Both the position numbers and the translations under genes were made by a program. The notes below the pieces were generated by a model. The model was not told the origin of the DNA, ran no database searches, and saw only the letters and a list, made by a program, of their open reading frames with translations. Positions 8,486 through 17,260 of a stretch of DNA of 64,000 nucleotides are shown here, one piece after another (the stretch's first letter is position 1; every line of letters begins with the position of its first letter). Source of the DNA: Variovorax sp. IB41 (lineage in GTDB: Bacteria; Pseudomonadota; Gammaproteobacteria; Burkholderiales; Burkholderiaceae_C); NCBI RefSeq assembly GCF_016405905.1, contig NZ_JAEFCB010000028.1:1-64000 (forward strand), in the 5' to 3' direction.

Positions 8486-10362
8486 ACGGCGGGGCGGCGC
8501 CCGACCCGTGGGGTCCAGCGCGCGATTTCGCCGCGCTGCAGGCTGGAGAGCGCGAACTCGGTGAAGGCGTTGAGCGACACGTGGCGGCTGAAGAACTGCT
8601 CCAGCACCGCGCCGAAAAGATAAGGGCTCGCGCCGGAGAAGGCGACCTCGTCGATCTTGAGCGCCACCTCCACGCCGCGCCCGAAGACGATCGGCCCCGG
8701 CTCGGGCAGGCGGCGGAACACCGGCGCGAGCGCCATCGAGCGCACGCCCTGGATCTGGCGGCGCACCGCGGGGTCGGCGAGGTTGCCGTACAGGTCGAGC
8801 ATCTCGCGCAGCGCGGCGGCGCCCTGCGCGGCATCGACGTCGGTGAGGCTCAGGTAATTGAGGCCCAGGTGGCTGATGAGCCGCCAGGTGAGCGCGCCTT
8901 CCGCGAGCGCGGGGTACGGCCGCGACGGGCCGCGCAGGATGCGGATCGCGCGCACGGGCGCCGAGATGCGCAGCGTGAAATCCGATTCGAGCCCCGTGGG
9001 CAGCAACAGCGGCAGGTCGCGGTTGGTGCACAGCGCATCGAGCGTGATGTGCCGCAGGCTGTGCGGAAACGGTGCGTCGTGCTGGTCCACCAGCGACACA
9101 TACACCTCGCTGCCGGTGTAGCTGGTGCGCGTGCCCTGCGCGCGGGCGCGGTCGGACACCAGGCGCGGCTCGCGGCGCAGCGAGAAGTACGCGCCGAAAT
9201 CGCCGTCGTCGGTCGCGAACGAGCCGAGGAAGGGGCGGAACTCCCGCTCCTCCGAGCCGTTGGCCATGTGGCCGGTGACGCGCTCGACGGTGAAGATCTC
9301 GAAGTCGCGCGGCCGCGTGCGGTCGATCACCGCGTGGTGCTCGTGCTGGCCGGGGCCGACCGGAATGCGGTCGCTCCTGCGCGGCACGAGGTTGATGATG
9401 GGCGTGCAGAAGAGCGAGAAATGCTTGGCATCGACCAGCCGCTCCAGGTCGCCGTCGGCGCGGTCCAGCAGGATCACGATTTCCATCGTGCTGCCGCTCA
9501 TGGCCGAGACCGCGGCGCGCAGGTTCTTCACGCTGAAGAAGAGGTAGCGGTCGGGAAACGCGAAGTACTCGTGCAGCAGCCGGTAGCCCTGGAACGAACG
9601 CGCGTCGTAGGGCAGCAGCGACTGATCGGGGTCGAACCCTTCGTGGCGGATCGCCTCGTCGCCCAGCGGCACGATGCGCGAGGACCCGCCTTGGGCGCCC
9701 GGGCCGCTGCGGCACACGGTGCCCACGCTGTGGTGCGCCACCAGTTCGAGCACGCGCAGCGCGTGCAGCTCGGCGCCCGAGAGAAAGAACTCGAGCCTGT
9801 CGAGCGGCATCTCGGAAAAGCGCGCACCGCCCACCGCTTCGAGCTTGATGGTGATCGCGCTCTTGGCCTGGCGCGCCACCATCGGCATCGCATGCCCGAT
9901 CTCCGCGGGCACCGGGCCGATGCTGGCCTCGGCGATGCGGATGGGCCACAGCGTGACGGCATGGCCGGTTCGGAACTCGCAGGCCGTCTGATCGCCCTTG
10001 ATCATGCGGCCGCGCAGGATGGTGTGGCGCGGCAGCTCGTAGCCTGCCTTCAGCGACCCTTCGTTGAGGTTGCCGTCGATCTGCACCACCGCCATCGCGG
10101 GCAGCGGCGCGAGGAAGTTGGGGTACACCACTTCCAAGAGGCGCTGCGAGAAGCGCGGGAACTCCGCGTCCATCTTGAGCTGGATGCGCGCGGTGAGAAA
10201 GCTGAAGCCTTCGAGCAGGCGCTCCACGTACGGGTCGCTGACCTCGATGCCGCGCATGCCCAGGCGCCCCGCGATCTTCGGATAGCGCTGCGCGAACTCG
10301 GCCCCGAGCTCGTGCATGTAGGTGAGCTCGCGGTTGTAGTAGTCGAGAAGCCTTGCGTCCAT
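8482..10362 (-). CDS. tssF: T6SS baseplate protein TssF
   Basis: This 626-residue protein matches TssF (ImpG/VasA), the partner of TssG in the baseplate wedge. The N-terminus MDARLLDYYNRELTYMHELG is the diagnostic TssF opening, followed by FAQRYPKIAGRLGM and DPYVERLLEGFSFL. The ATG at 10362 shares one base with the tssE stop codon (TGATG), so the two are translationally coupled. The length is typical (580-630). Confidence 0.96.
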   Translation of the reverse strand: MDARLLDYYNRELTYMHELGAEFAQRYPKIAGRLGMRGIEVSDPYVERLLEGFSFLTARIQLKMDAEFPRFSQRLLEVVYPNFLAPLPAMAVVQIDGNLNEGSLKAGYELPRHTILRGRMIKGDQTACEFRTGHAVTLWPIRIAEASIGPVPAEIGHAMPMVARQAKSAITIKLEAVGGARFSEMPLDRLEFFLSGAELHALRVLELVAHHSVGTVCRSGPGAQGGSSRIVPLGDEAIRHEGFDPDQSLLPYDARSFQGYRLLHEYFAFPDRYLFFSVKNLRAAVSAMSGSTMEIVILLDRADGDLERLVDAKHFSLFCTPIINLVPRRSDRIPVGPGQHEHHAVIDRTRPRDFEIFTVERVTGHMANGSEEREFRPFLGSFATDDGDFGAYFSLRREPRLVSDRARAQGTRTSYTGSEVYVSLVDQHDAPFPHSLRHITLDALCTNRDLPLLLPTGLESDFTLRISAPVRAIRILRGPSRPYPALAEGALTWRLISHLGLNYLSLTDVDAAQGAAALREMLDLYGNLADPAVRRQIQGVRSMALAPVFRRLPEPGPIVFGRGVEVALKIDEVAFSGASPYLFGAVLEQFFSRHVSLNAFTEFALSSLQRGEIARWTPRVGRRPAV

Positions 10363-10922
10363 CAGAGGCCCCCCGTGGGCCGCAGGATCATGTGGCCGCT
10401 TTCCAGGTCGAGCTCCGAGCGCAGGATGAATTCGATCGGGTAAGGCACCGACCACAGCGTGCCGCGGATCTCCAGCGCGAGCAGGTTGTGGTGTTCCAGG
10501 TCGGTCGCATCGGTCACGCAGCGCACGTCGATGCTGTCCTTCATGATGCGCGGCTCGAAGTCGATGATCGAGGCGCGGATGGCCGCCTCGACGTCCGCGA
10601 AGTCCACCTCCGACATGCGTCCGCCGGCCCAGCCGCGCACGCCGTAGTTCACGACCGAGCGCCGCGCGCGCGGCATGGCGTTGATGTCGTGGTCCGCGCC
10701 GAAGTTGGTGGTGTTGAGCAGCCACTGCAGGTCACGCAGCACCGAGTCGCGCAGGAGCTTGCCGCTCATGAGGAAGCTGCCCGCGCGCTCCTGGCGGCTT
10801 TGCGGCTGCTTGTCGGTCAGGCGGTCCAACAGCACGGGCTGCAGGCGGTCGCGCGCGACGCTTTCCTGCGGATCGCCGTCGGCCTCCATGGGCACGCGGC
10901 TCGTGGGCAGCAGGGTGCTCAC
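10362..10922 (-). CDS. tssE: T6SS baseplate protein TssE (gp25-like lysozyme fold)
   Basis: This 186-residue protein carries the GPW/gp25 fold (residues ~50-180) and links the sheath to the baseplate. Recognisable segments are LLDRLTD, LRDLQWLLNT, SVVNYGVRGWAG and the DFEPRI motif. I chose the GTG at 10922 because it forms a 4-bp GTGA overlap with the tagJ stop, the pattern used throughout this operon. An internal ATG at 10889 would give 175 residues and cannot be excluded. Confidence 0.9.
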   Translation of the reverse strand: MSTLLPTSRVPMEADGDPQESVARDRLQPVLLDRLTDKQPQSRQERAGSFLMSGKLLRDSVLRDLQWLLNTTNFGADHDINAMPRARRSVVNYGVRGWAGGRMSEVDFADVEAAIRASIIDFEPRIMKDSIDVRCVTDATDLEHHNLLALEIRGTLWSVPYPIEFILRSELDLESGHMILRPTGGL

Positions 10923-11797
10923 GGTGCGGCGTCCTCCGCGGTTGCCGCGTCGAATTCGACGAGCCGCACATCGAGCAGCGAATGGTCGCCGGCCTCGCTG
11001 ATGAGCGTGCGCTGGCCGACGCCCGCGTACTGCTCTTCGCCCGCGAGCGGCAGCCAGTCGGTGCGGCGGCCCAGCGTGGTTTCGTCGTCGAGCCCGTCGA
11101 GCTTGCCGGGATAGCGCACCGGCACCAGGCCGTTGAGGCCGCGGCCGTCCTGCAGCACGATCTCGGCCGGCGCCCACAAGAGGTCGACCAGGTGCTGCGG
11201 GCGTTTGAACTTCAGGCGCCGCACCGCATGCAGCGGCAGCCACGCATAGCCCGAAGGCGTGAGGAGTTCGAGCACGGCGCCGATGCGCACGTCGCCGTCG
11301 CAGAGCCAGGCGAAATCGGCGGTCTCGACCGGTTCGCCGTCGATGGCTTCGACGGCGCGCGAATCGGAACGGTCGACCACGCTCAGCGTGCCTGGCGATG
11401 CGGGCGCGTCCTGCCGCGCTGCTTCGCGCAAGGCAGCCGCTTGGTCGGCCTGCTCGGGCGGCAATGCCGCGGCGGCGATCAGCCCGTCGACCCAGCCGGC
11501 CTGGCCGGCAACGACGGCCGGCGCGCGGCCGCCATTCCCACTCCAGAAATCGGTGCGATGCCGCTCGGCCGCCAGCGCCATCGCGCAGGTGGCGCTGGCC
11601 GGCGCGAACGAGGGATCGATCTTCGCGGCGAGCTTGAGCTGGTCTTCAGCCCGTTGCCAGTCGCCGCGCAGCGCGAGGAAATGGCACAAGGCGAGGCGCA
11701 GGCTGGCGTTCTGGGGACTCGCGCGGATCTGCCGCTGTACCCATTCGGTGTGCTCGGCCACGGAGCGCTCGCCCAGCACTGCAAACCCATCGCCCAT
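10919..11797 (-). CDS. tagJ: T6SS accessory protein TagJ (ImpE family)
   Basis: This 292-residue protein matches the ImpE/TagJ family. The N-terminal ~90 residues look like TPR helices (LRLALCHFLALRGDWQRAEDQL). The C-terminal half carries the family's beta-rich domain, with ..DGDVRIGAVLELL and YAWLPLHAVRRL. TagJ binds the sheath protein TssB in other bacteria and is thought to tune ClpV recruitment. The gene lies between hcp and tssE and overlaps tssE by 4 bp. Confidence 0.88.
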   Translation of the reverse strand: MGDGFAVLGERSVAEHTEWVQRQIRASPQNASLRLALCHFLALRGDWQRAEDQLKLAAKIDPSFAPASATCAMALAAERHRTDFWSGNGGRAPAVVAGQAGWVDGLIAAAALPPEQADQAAALREAARQDAPASPGTLSVVDRSDSRAVEAIDGEPVETADFAWLCDGDVRIGAVLELLTPSGYAWLPLHAVRRLKFKRPQHLVDLLWAPAEIVLQDGRGLNGLVPVRYPGKLDGLDDETTLGRRTDWLPLAGEEQYAGVGQRTLISEAGDHSLLDVRLVEFDAATAEDAAP

Positions 11798-11947
11798 GAA
11801 GCTTCCTCATTGACTGACTCGCACACGACGCGCGGGTCGCGCGGGTCGTGCGGTTGTGATCGATCCTCGGCCGGAAGGCGGGCCTTCTTTGCATCGGCGC
11901 GCGAGTTGCTCGCGCGGCCTGCCCGCGGCATGACTGCAACGGAAGAC
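11798..11947. other. 150-bp spacer between hcp and tagJ with a small stem-loop
   Basis: This is one of the largest gaps within the T6SS operon. It holds an inverted repeat, GAAGGC/GCCTTC, at 11874-11887. On the minus strand the stem is not followed by a T-run, so it is not a classical terminator for hcp. A stem just downstream of hcp could protect the 3' end of an abundant hcp transcript, but that is inference. Confidence 0.3.
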
Positions 11948-12430
11948 TCAGGCTTCCTTGTTTTCCTTGAGGTTCCAGGCCAGCACGGTCTCGGCGCCCT
12001 TGCCGCCCTTGTCGGTCTGTTCCCAGTACTGCTGCTTGACCTTGGCCGCCTGGAACGCGAACTGCACGAGCACCGCGTCGCCGCCCTGCTCGGCCGTGTA
12101 CTGCACCGAGGTGACCAGCACTTCCTCCAGCGTGACGCGCGAGTACTCGATCTGCGTGCCGCCGGCCTTGCACACCGACACCTCGACCTTGCTCAGGTGC
12201 TTGCCGCTCGCGCAGTTCTTCATGATGGAAGGCGCCGCCTTGTCGATGCGCGCGAGCACCTGCAGGTCGTTGAAACTCGCCTTGCCCACACCGCCGCCAC
12301 CGCCGCTGACCATGTTTCCAGGCTGCGTCGCACCCCACGCGAACGACTTGATATCGCTCCAGTCCTTGTGGTTCGAGTCCTTGGATTCGCCGTTCGCGCC
12401 CTCAACGCGCATGAACATGTCTACTGCCAT
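11948..12430 (-). CDS. hcp: T6SS inner tube protein Hcp/TssD
   Basis: This 160-residue protein is Hcp, whose stacked hexamers form the tube that is propelled out with VgrG. The opening MAVDMFMRVEGANGESKD and the segment LQVLARIDKAAPSIMKNCASG are typical, as is the length. It lies 45 bp after tssC and before tagJ, in the sheath-tube module of the operon. Confidence 0.94.
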   Translation of the reverse strand: MAVDMFMRVEGANGESKDSNHKDWSDIKSFAWGATQPGNMVSGGGGGVGKASFNDLQVLARIDKAAPSIMKNCASGKHLSKVEVSVCKAGGTQIEYSRVTLEEVLVTSVQYTAEQGGDAVLVQFAFQAAKVKQQYWEQTDKGGKGAETVLAWNLKENKEA

Positions 12431-12475
12431 GAGTAACCCCCAAAGTTATTTGCGCCCTCGTGGAGCACCGTTGAT

Positions 12476-13984
12476 TTAGCTGCTGTCCTTCTTGTTGGAC
12501 GGCAGCTTCGAAACCAGCCGCAAGGAAACCGTCAGCCCTTCGAGCTGATAGTGCGGCCGGAGAAAAAACTTGGCGGCGTAGTAGCCGGGGTTGTCCTCGA
12601 TGGCTTCCACCTGGACCTCCGCCGCCGCCAGCGGCTTCATTGCCTTCGTGTCCTGGGACGACGTGCCGGGGCTGCCGTCCACGTAGTTCATGATCCAGTC
12701 GTTGAGCCAGCGCTCCATGTCCTCGCGCTCGCGGAACGAGCCGATCTTGTCCCGCACGATGCACTTGAGATAGTGCGCGAAACGGCAGCACGCAAAGAGG
12801 TACGGCAGGCGCGCCGCGAGGTTCGCGTTGGCCGTGGCATCGGCGTCGTAGTACTCGGCCGGCTGCTGCAGCGACTGCGCGCCGATGAAGGCCGCGAAGT
12901 CGGAGTTCTTGCGGTGCACCAGCGGCATGAAGCCGTTCTTGGCGAGCTCGGCCTCGCGCCGGTCGCTGATGGCGATCTCGGTCGGGCACTTCATGTCCAC
13001 GCCGCCATCGTCGGTCGGGAAGGTGTGGGTGGGCAGGTTCTCCACCGCGCCGCCCGACTCCACGCCGCGAATCGAGGTGCACCAGCCGTACTGCTTGAAC
13101 GAGCGATTGATGTTCACGCCCATCGCATAGGCCGAGTTGGCCCAGGTGTAGCGGGTGTGCGCGGCCGAATCGGTTTCTTCCTCGAACTCGAATTCGTCCA
13201 CCGGGTTGGTGCGCGCGCCGTACGGCAGGCGCGCGAGGAAGCGCGGCATGGCCAGGCCGATGTAGCGCGCGTCTTCCGATTCGCGCAAGCTGCGCCACGC
13301 GGTGTGCTCGGTGTTCTGGAAGATCTTGGTGAGGTCGCGCGGGTTCGACAGCTCCTGCCACGAATCCATCTGCATCACCGTGGGCGATGCGCCCGCGATG
13401 AAGGGGCAGTGCGCGGCCGCGGCGATCTTGGCCATCTCGCCGAGCATCTCCACGTCGGGCGGGCTGTGGTCGAAGTGGAAGTCGCCGATCAGCGCGCCGA
13501 AAGGCTCGCCGCCGAACTGGCCGTACTCGGCCTCGTAGACCTTCTTGAACAGCGGGCTCTGGTCCCAGCCGATGCCCTTGTGGCGCTTGAGCGAGCGCGC
13601 CACTTCGCGCTTGGAGGCGCACATCACGCGGATCTTCAGTTGCTCGTCGGTCTCGGTGTTGTTCACGAGATAGTGCAGGCCGCGCCATGCGCCTTCGAGT
13701 TGCTGGAAGTCCTCGTGGTGCAGGATCTGGTTGATCTGCTCGGAGAGCTTGCGGTCGATCTCGGTGATGATGCCCTGAACAGTGCGATAGGCATCGTTGG
13801 AGATGGTGACCGTGCTCTCCAGCGCCTGCACGGCGAGCGTCTTGACGGCGTTCTGCACGGCTTCGCGCGCCTGCTCGGTCTTGGGCTTGAACTCGCGCTG
13901 CAGGAGGTCGGAGAACTCGTTGGGCGCGAGCGCATCGACCGTGATGGCCTGTGCGCGCGCTGTCTGTTTCGGTGCGGTGCTCAT
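12476..13984 (-). CDS. tssC: T6SS contractile sheath large subunit TssC (ImpC/VipB)
   Basis: This 502-residue protein matches TssC1/VipB, which with TssB builds the contractile sheath around Hcp. Family landmarks are LEGAWRGLHYLVNNTETDEQLKIRV near residue 95, the FGALIGDFHFDHSPPDVEML segment, and a C-terminal YLKCIVRDKIGSF..ED...WLNDWI block. The start ATG at 13984 lies 54 bp after tssB. The length is normal. Confidence 0.96.
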   Translation of the reverse strand: MSTAPKQTARAQAITVDALAPNEFSDLLQREFKPKTEQAREAVQNAVKTLAVQALESTVTISNDAYRTVQGIITEIDRKLSEQINQILHHEDFQQLEGAWRGLHYLVNNTETDEQLKIRVMCASKREVARSLKRHKGIGWDQSPLFKKVYEAEYGQFGGEPFGALIGDFHFDHSPPDVEMLGEMAKIAAAAHCPFIAGASPTVMQMDSWQELSNPRDLTKIFQNTEHTAWRSLRESEDARYIGLAMPRFLARLPYGARTNPVDEFEFEEETDSAAHTRYTWANSAYAMGVNINRSFKQYGWCTSIRGVESGGAVENLPTHTFPTDDGGVDMKCPTEIAISDRREAELAKNGFMPLVHRKNSDFAAFIGAQSLQQPAEYYDADATANANLAARLPYLFACCRFAHYLKCIVRDKIGSFREREDMERWLNDWIMNYVDGSPGTSSQDTKAMKPLAAAEVQVEAIEDNPGYYAAKFFLRPHYQLEGLTVSLRLVSKLPSNKKDSS

Positions 13985-14038
13985 GGTGGAGATCCTGTCG
14001 GCTTGCTGTGCGTTGCTCGGCTTGGCGTGGCTTGGCGC

Positions 14039-14623
14039 TTACTCGGAAGAACCGCCGGGTGCGGTGCTCGTTGCGCCCGTTGCTTTCTCGTTCGCCGCAT
14101 CGACCGCCTTGGCGACCGCCGGGTTCGGCGCGGCGGCGAGCGACTTGAGAAGCGCCGGGTTCTGCAGCGCCTGCGCGATCAGTTGCTCGGCGCCGTTCTT
14201 GCCGTCCATGTACGAGAGCAGGTTCGACAGCTCCGTGCGCGCCGCCAGCAGCTGCTGCAGCGCGCCCACCTGGCCCGCGATGCGCGCGGGCGAAAAGTCG
14301 TCCATCGTGTCGAAGGTGATGTCCACGTTCATCTGGCCTTCGCCCGTGAGCGTGTTGGGGACCTGGAACGCCACGCGCGGCTTGATCGACTTCATGCGGT
14401 CATCGAAGTTGTCGATGTCCACCTCCATGAATTCGCGCTCGGCCAGGTCGGGCATCGGGTCCATTTGCTTGCCCGCGAGGTCGGCGATCACGCCCATCAC
14501 GAAGGGCAGCTGGATCTTGCGTTCGCTGCCGTAGATCTCGACGTCGTACTCGATCTGCACGCGCGGCGCCCGGTTCCGCGCGATGAACTTCTGACCACTG
14601 TTTCTGACACGGTTGTCTGCCAT
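14039..14623 (-). CDS. tssB: T6SS contractile sheath small subunit TssB (ImpB/VipA)
   Basis: This 194-residue protein begins with the TssB signature (RVQIEYDVEIYGSERKIQLP) and contains LPFVMGVIADLAG and FDDRMKSIKPRV. TssB and TssC interlock as sheath protomers. The last ~35 residues are rich in Ala, Thr, Ser and Gly and look disordered, making this somewhat longer than the usual ~165 residues. TagJ, also encoded here, is a known TssB partner. Confidence 0.95.
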   Translation of the reverse strand: MADNRVRNSGQKFIARNRAPRVQIEYDVEIYGSERKIQLPFVMGVIADLAGKQMDPMPDLAEREFMEVDIDNFDDRMKSIKPRVAFQVPNTLTGEGQMNVDITFDTMDDFSPARIAGQVGALQQLLAARTELSNLLSYMDGKNGAEQLIAQALQNPALLKSLAAAPNPAVAKAVDAANEKATGATSTAPGGSSE

Positions 14624-14713
14624 AAGCTTCCTCTTGAAACTGAATGCGTGGGTCGGACCTGGCGGCCTGTGTTTGCTGAATTCGACTCCCTCGTTGTCGG
14701 CGGCGAAGGCCGC

Positions 14714-15811
14714 CTACTCCGGGGCGGCTCCGCCGTTCAACGGCCGTCCGGCCAGGCTCTCTATCTTTTGCAATCCCTCGGGCACGAGCTCTTCGATGAT
14801 CTGGAAGAAGTTCAGGTCCAGGAGTCTTTGCGCTCGCCGTATCAGCATGGGCGCCGGATGACTGGGCTCCGTGCGCTCCATGAACTGGCAAGCCTTCTCC
14901 AACAACACCTGCACATCATCACGGCTCGATATTTCAATCTCTTTAATACTTATTGCGCGTAGGCCTGCGCCGACATTTGCGGTACCGGGAACGGCGGTGC
15001 TTGTCCCTGCGGCAGTGCTCTGCGAAGCGCCTTGCGCATGCGCATCGCCTTCATGCGAAACGCTCGCCGCAGGCTCGGGCGGCGCCTGCTCGGGCATCAG
15101 CTGCACCACGGTGCGAAGCGAACGCTCGAGCCTCGAAAAATCCGGCGCCCAGCTCTGCCCGAGCGCCCGCTCGGACGTCTCGCGAATGCGCTGCAGCAGC
15201 TCCAGCGCCGCGCGCAGGGCCACCACCTGCGGCGTGGCTTTCTCGTGCGCGCGCCGCGCCGCCTCACGCAACCGGCCAATGCCGCCGGGGTAGTCGATCT
15301 GCTCGGCCTTGCTCGAATCGAGCAGGGCTTCGACCTGCCGCAGGCTCACCGACGAGCCGCCGTCGTCGAGCAGCCGCGCATCGCGCACGCTGCGCCCCAG
15401 GCCTTCGGCTTCGGCCAGCGCGGCCAGCGCATTCATGCGCGGCAGCGGGTCTTCGAAACCGTCGTCGACGACGCGCGGATGCACGTCGTTCCAGAATTTC
15501 TGCAGCACCGCATCGACCAGCCGGAGGCCATCGACATAACCGGAGAGGCCGCGCGTTTCGGTCCATGCAAGGGTCAGCGGAACCAGCACGCGCAGGTCGC
15601 GCGTGCGTTCGCACAACTGCTTGGCGATGCGCTCCACGCGCGCCCAGTCGGGCGGTTCGGCCGGAATGATCGTCGCGCCGAATTGCTGCTCCCGCTTGCC
15701 GGTCGTCGCTTGCTGCAACGCCATGAAATCGGGGTCGTATTCCAGATCTTCGCCGCATGGAAGCGGGCCTTCGACAGGCGACTGCAACAGATCGATCTCA
15801 CTCGGCAACAA
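14714..15811 (-). CDS. tssA: T6SS assembly cap protein TssA (ImpA family)
   Basis: This 365-residue protein has the ImpA_N domain at its start (DLLQSPVEGPLPCGEDLEYD, then GKREQQFG and DWARVERIA) and a helical C-terminal region ending at residue ~350. TssA helps prime the baseplate and guides sheath-tube polymerisation. The start is a TTG at 15811: a stop codon lies 15 bases upstream in frame, and a strong Shine-Dalgarno sits 5 bases before the TTG. It is the first gene of this T6SS run and is 140 bp from the upstream gene, so a promoter is expected in that gap. Confidence 0.92.
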   Translation of the reverse strand: MLPSEIDLLQSPVEGPLPCGEDLEYDPDFMALQQATTGKREQQFGATIIPAEPPDWARVERIAKQLCERTRDLRVLVPLTLAWTETRGLSGYVDGLRLVDAVLQKFWNDVHPRVVDDGFEDPLPRMNALAALAEAEGLGRSVRDARLLDDGGSSVSLRQVEALLDSSKAEQIDYPGGIGRLREAARRAHEKATPQVVALRAALELLQRIRETSERALGQSWAPDFSRLERSLRTVVQLMPEQAPPEPAASVSHEGDAHAQGASQSTAAGTSTAVPGTANVGAGLRAISIKEIEISSRDDVQVLLEKACQFMERTEPSHPAPMLIRRAQRLLDLNFFQIIEELVPEGLQKIESLAGRPLNGGAAPE

Positions 15812-15951
15812 CCGGTCCCCCTTGAGTTAACCATCATCAACGTTTGGTTATCTTGAGGGGAACAGGAACGGTGGTCAACCGCAACCGAATGCAACGCTCG
15901 GGCAATGAAACCCAAAGAAGTACAGCTTCTTTTCAACGTTAAACGGAAGGA
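15812..15951 (-). promoter_or_regulatory. probable T6SS promoter region upstream of tssA
   Basis: This 140-bp gap separates the FAH gene stop from tssA. It contains an inverted repeat TAACCA/TGGTTA with an 11-base spacer at 15828-15850, and a 7-bp stem AAAGAAG/CTTCTTT at 15914-15932 that could mark the 3' end of the upstream operon. I see no clear sigma-54 -24/-12 pair or strong sigma-70 boxes. Its promoter role is inferred from position only. Confidence 0.35.
15817..15823 (-). promoter_or_regulatory. Shine-Dalgarno that fixes the TTG start of tssA
   Basis: The minus strand reads AAGGGGG followed by ACCGG and then TTG. The spacing and purine run strongly support initiation at this rare codon, since the frame is closed by TAA 15 bases upstream of the TTG and contains no ATG before residue 20. 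Confidence 0.7.
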
Positions 15952-17139
15952 CTACAGAAGACCACGCCCGCCAAGATTTCGCATCAACGCGCTTACGCCA
16001 AAAGTCCAACGCGGCGCCTGATCGGCATGCACGACGCGGTTGAACAGCGCGCCGAGTTCCGGTGCGCCGATGCGCACGTGGTCGCCGACGACGTGGGTGA
16101 ATCCTTGCCCAGGGCCGTGACGGTCTTGTGTCGGCGCGAACATGGTGCCCAGAAACAACATGAAGCCGTCGGGGTAGTCGTGGTGAATGCCGACGGCCTG
16201 CGAGACGATGTCCAGCGGATCGCGGCTGATCTTGGTGAGCGAACTCGCGCCTTCGAGCACGAAGCCTTCGGGCCCCGTCACTTCGAGTGCGACGGTGATG
16301 CGGCGCACCTCGGCGATGCCGAAGTGTTCGTCGAAGAGGCGGATGAACGGGCCGATCGCGCACGAGGCGTTGTTGTCCTTCGCCTTGCCCAGCAGCAGGG
16401 CGCTGCGGCCTTCGAAGTCGCGCAGGTTGACGTCGTTGCCGAGCGCGGCGCCCAGCGTCTGGCCGCGGCTGTTCACGGCCAGCACGACCTCGGGCTCGGG
16501 GTTGTTCCAGACCGAGCCCGAGTGGATGCCCACGTCGGCGCCGGTGCCCACCGCGGCGAGCACCGGGGCCTTGGTGAAGATCTCCACATCGGGGCCGATG
16601 CCCACTTCGAGGTACTGCGACCACACGCCCTGCGCGATCAGCACCTCCTTGACCTTGGCGGCTTCGGGCGAGCCGGGCACGATGTCCGCGAGGTTGTCGC
16701 CCAGCACCTTGCCGATGGCCGCGCGCGTGGCCTCGGCCTGCGAGGCATCGCCGCGCGCCTGCTCTTCGATGACGCGCTCCAGCAGGCTCGCAACGAATGT
16801 CACGCCGCTGGCCTTGATGACCTGCAGGTCGCACGGCGCGAGGAGCCACGGCCTGGCGTTGTCGCGCGCGGTTTCGTCGCTGTTGGCGAGCACGGCATCG
16901 AGCGCGGCAATGCGCAGTGCCTTGCCGCTCTTCAATGCATCGCGCACGGCGGCGGACGGCGAGCTCTTGGCTTCGAGCAGGTCGCTCATGGTCGGCGCGA
17001 GCTTGGACAGGTCGTGCAGGCCGCCTTCGTGCACGGCCACCAGCACCGGGCCCACATCGGGTTGCCAGATGCGGCCGACCAGGGTGGCGCGGTCGGCGTC
17101 GCTGGGAAGGCTGGTCGAGGGCGTGAGGTTCAGGGCCAT
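15952..17139 (-). CDS. fumarylacetoacetate hydrolase (FAH) family protein
   Basis: This 395-residue protein has a C-terminal FAH-type domain (residues ~120-395), with the metal-binding Glu pattern around DVEIFTKAP and NPEPEVVLAVNSRG and the GNDVNLRD segment. Members hydrolyse or dehydrate C-C/C-O bonds of acylpyruvate-like or sugar-acid substrates. This ~390-residue form resembles those annotated as 2-keto-3-deoxy-sugar-acid dehydratases. It lies 121 bp downstream of the NicB-like gene and is the last gene of that minus-strand run. A link to processing of nicotinate ring-opening products is possible but speculative. The ATG at 17139 gives the best N-terminus; the frame continues upstream without family character. 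Confidence 0.8.
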   Translation of the reverse strand: MALNLTPSTSLPSDADRATLVGRIWQPDVGPVLVAVHEGGLHDLSKLAPTMSDLLEAKSSPSAAVRDALKSGKALRIAALDAVLANSDETARDNARPWLLAPCDLQVIKASGVTFVASLLERVIEEQARGDASQAEATRAAIGKVLGDNLADIVPGSPEAAKVKEVLIAQGVWSQYLEVGIGPDVEIFTKAPVLAAVGTGADVGIHSGSVWNNPEPEVVLAVNSRGQTLGAALGNDVNLRDFEGRSALLLGKAKDNNASCAIGPFIRLFDEHFGIAEVRRITVALEVTGPEGFVLEGASSLTKISRDPLDIVSQAVGIHHDYPDGFMLFLGTMFAPTQDRHGPGQGFTHVVGDHVRIGAPELGALFNRVVHADQAPRWTFGVSALMRNLGGRGLL

Positions 17140-17260
17140 GGTGCTGTGTGTCTCCGTTGTGGGTGTTCGGTGCGGCGCGCGAACGGCAAACGACGAGGCC
17201 GATGCGCGACGCCGCATCGTAGCCTCGGTGGTGCGCACGCGTGCGCACCGGTACACCCGC

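Noticed and set aside
11874..11887. Rho-independent terminator after hcp
   Set aside because: The stem has no T-run on the minus strand, and tagJ and tssE follow in the same operon, so a terminator call is not justified.
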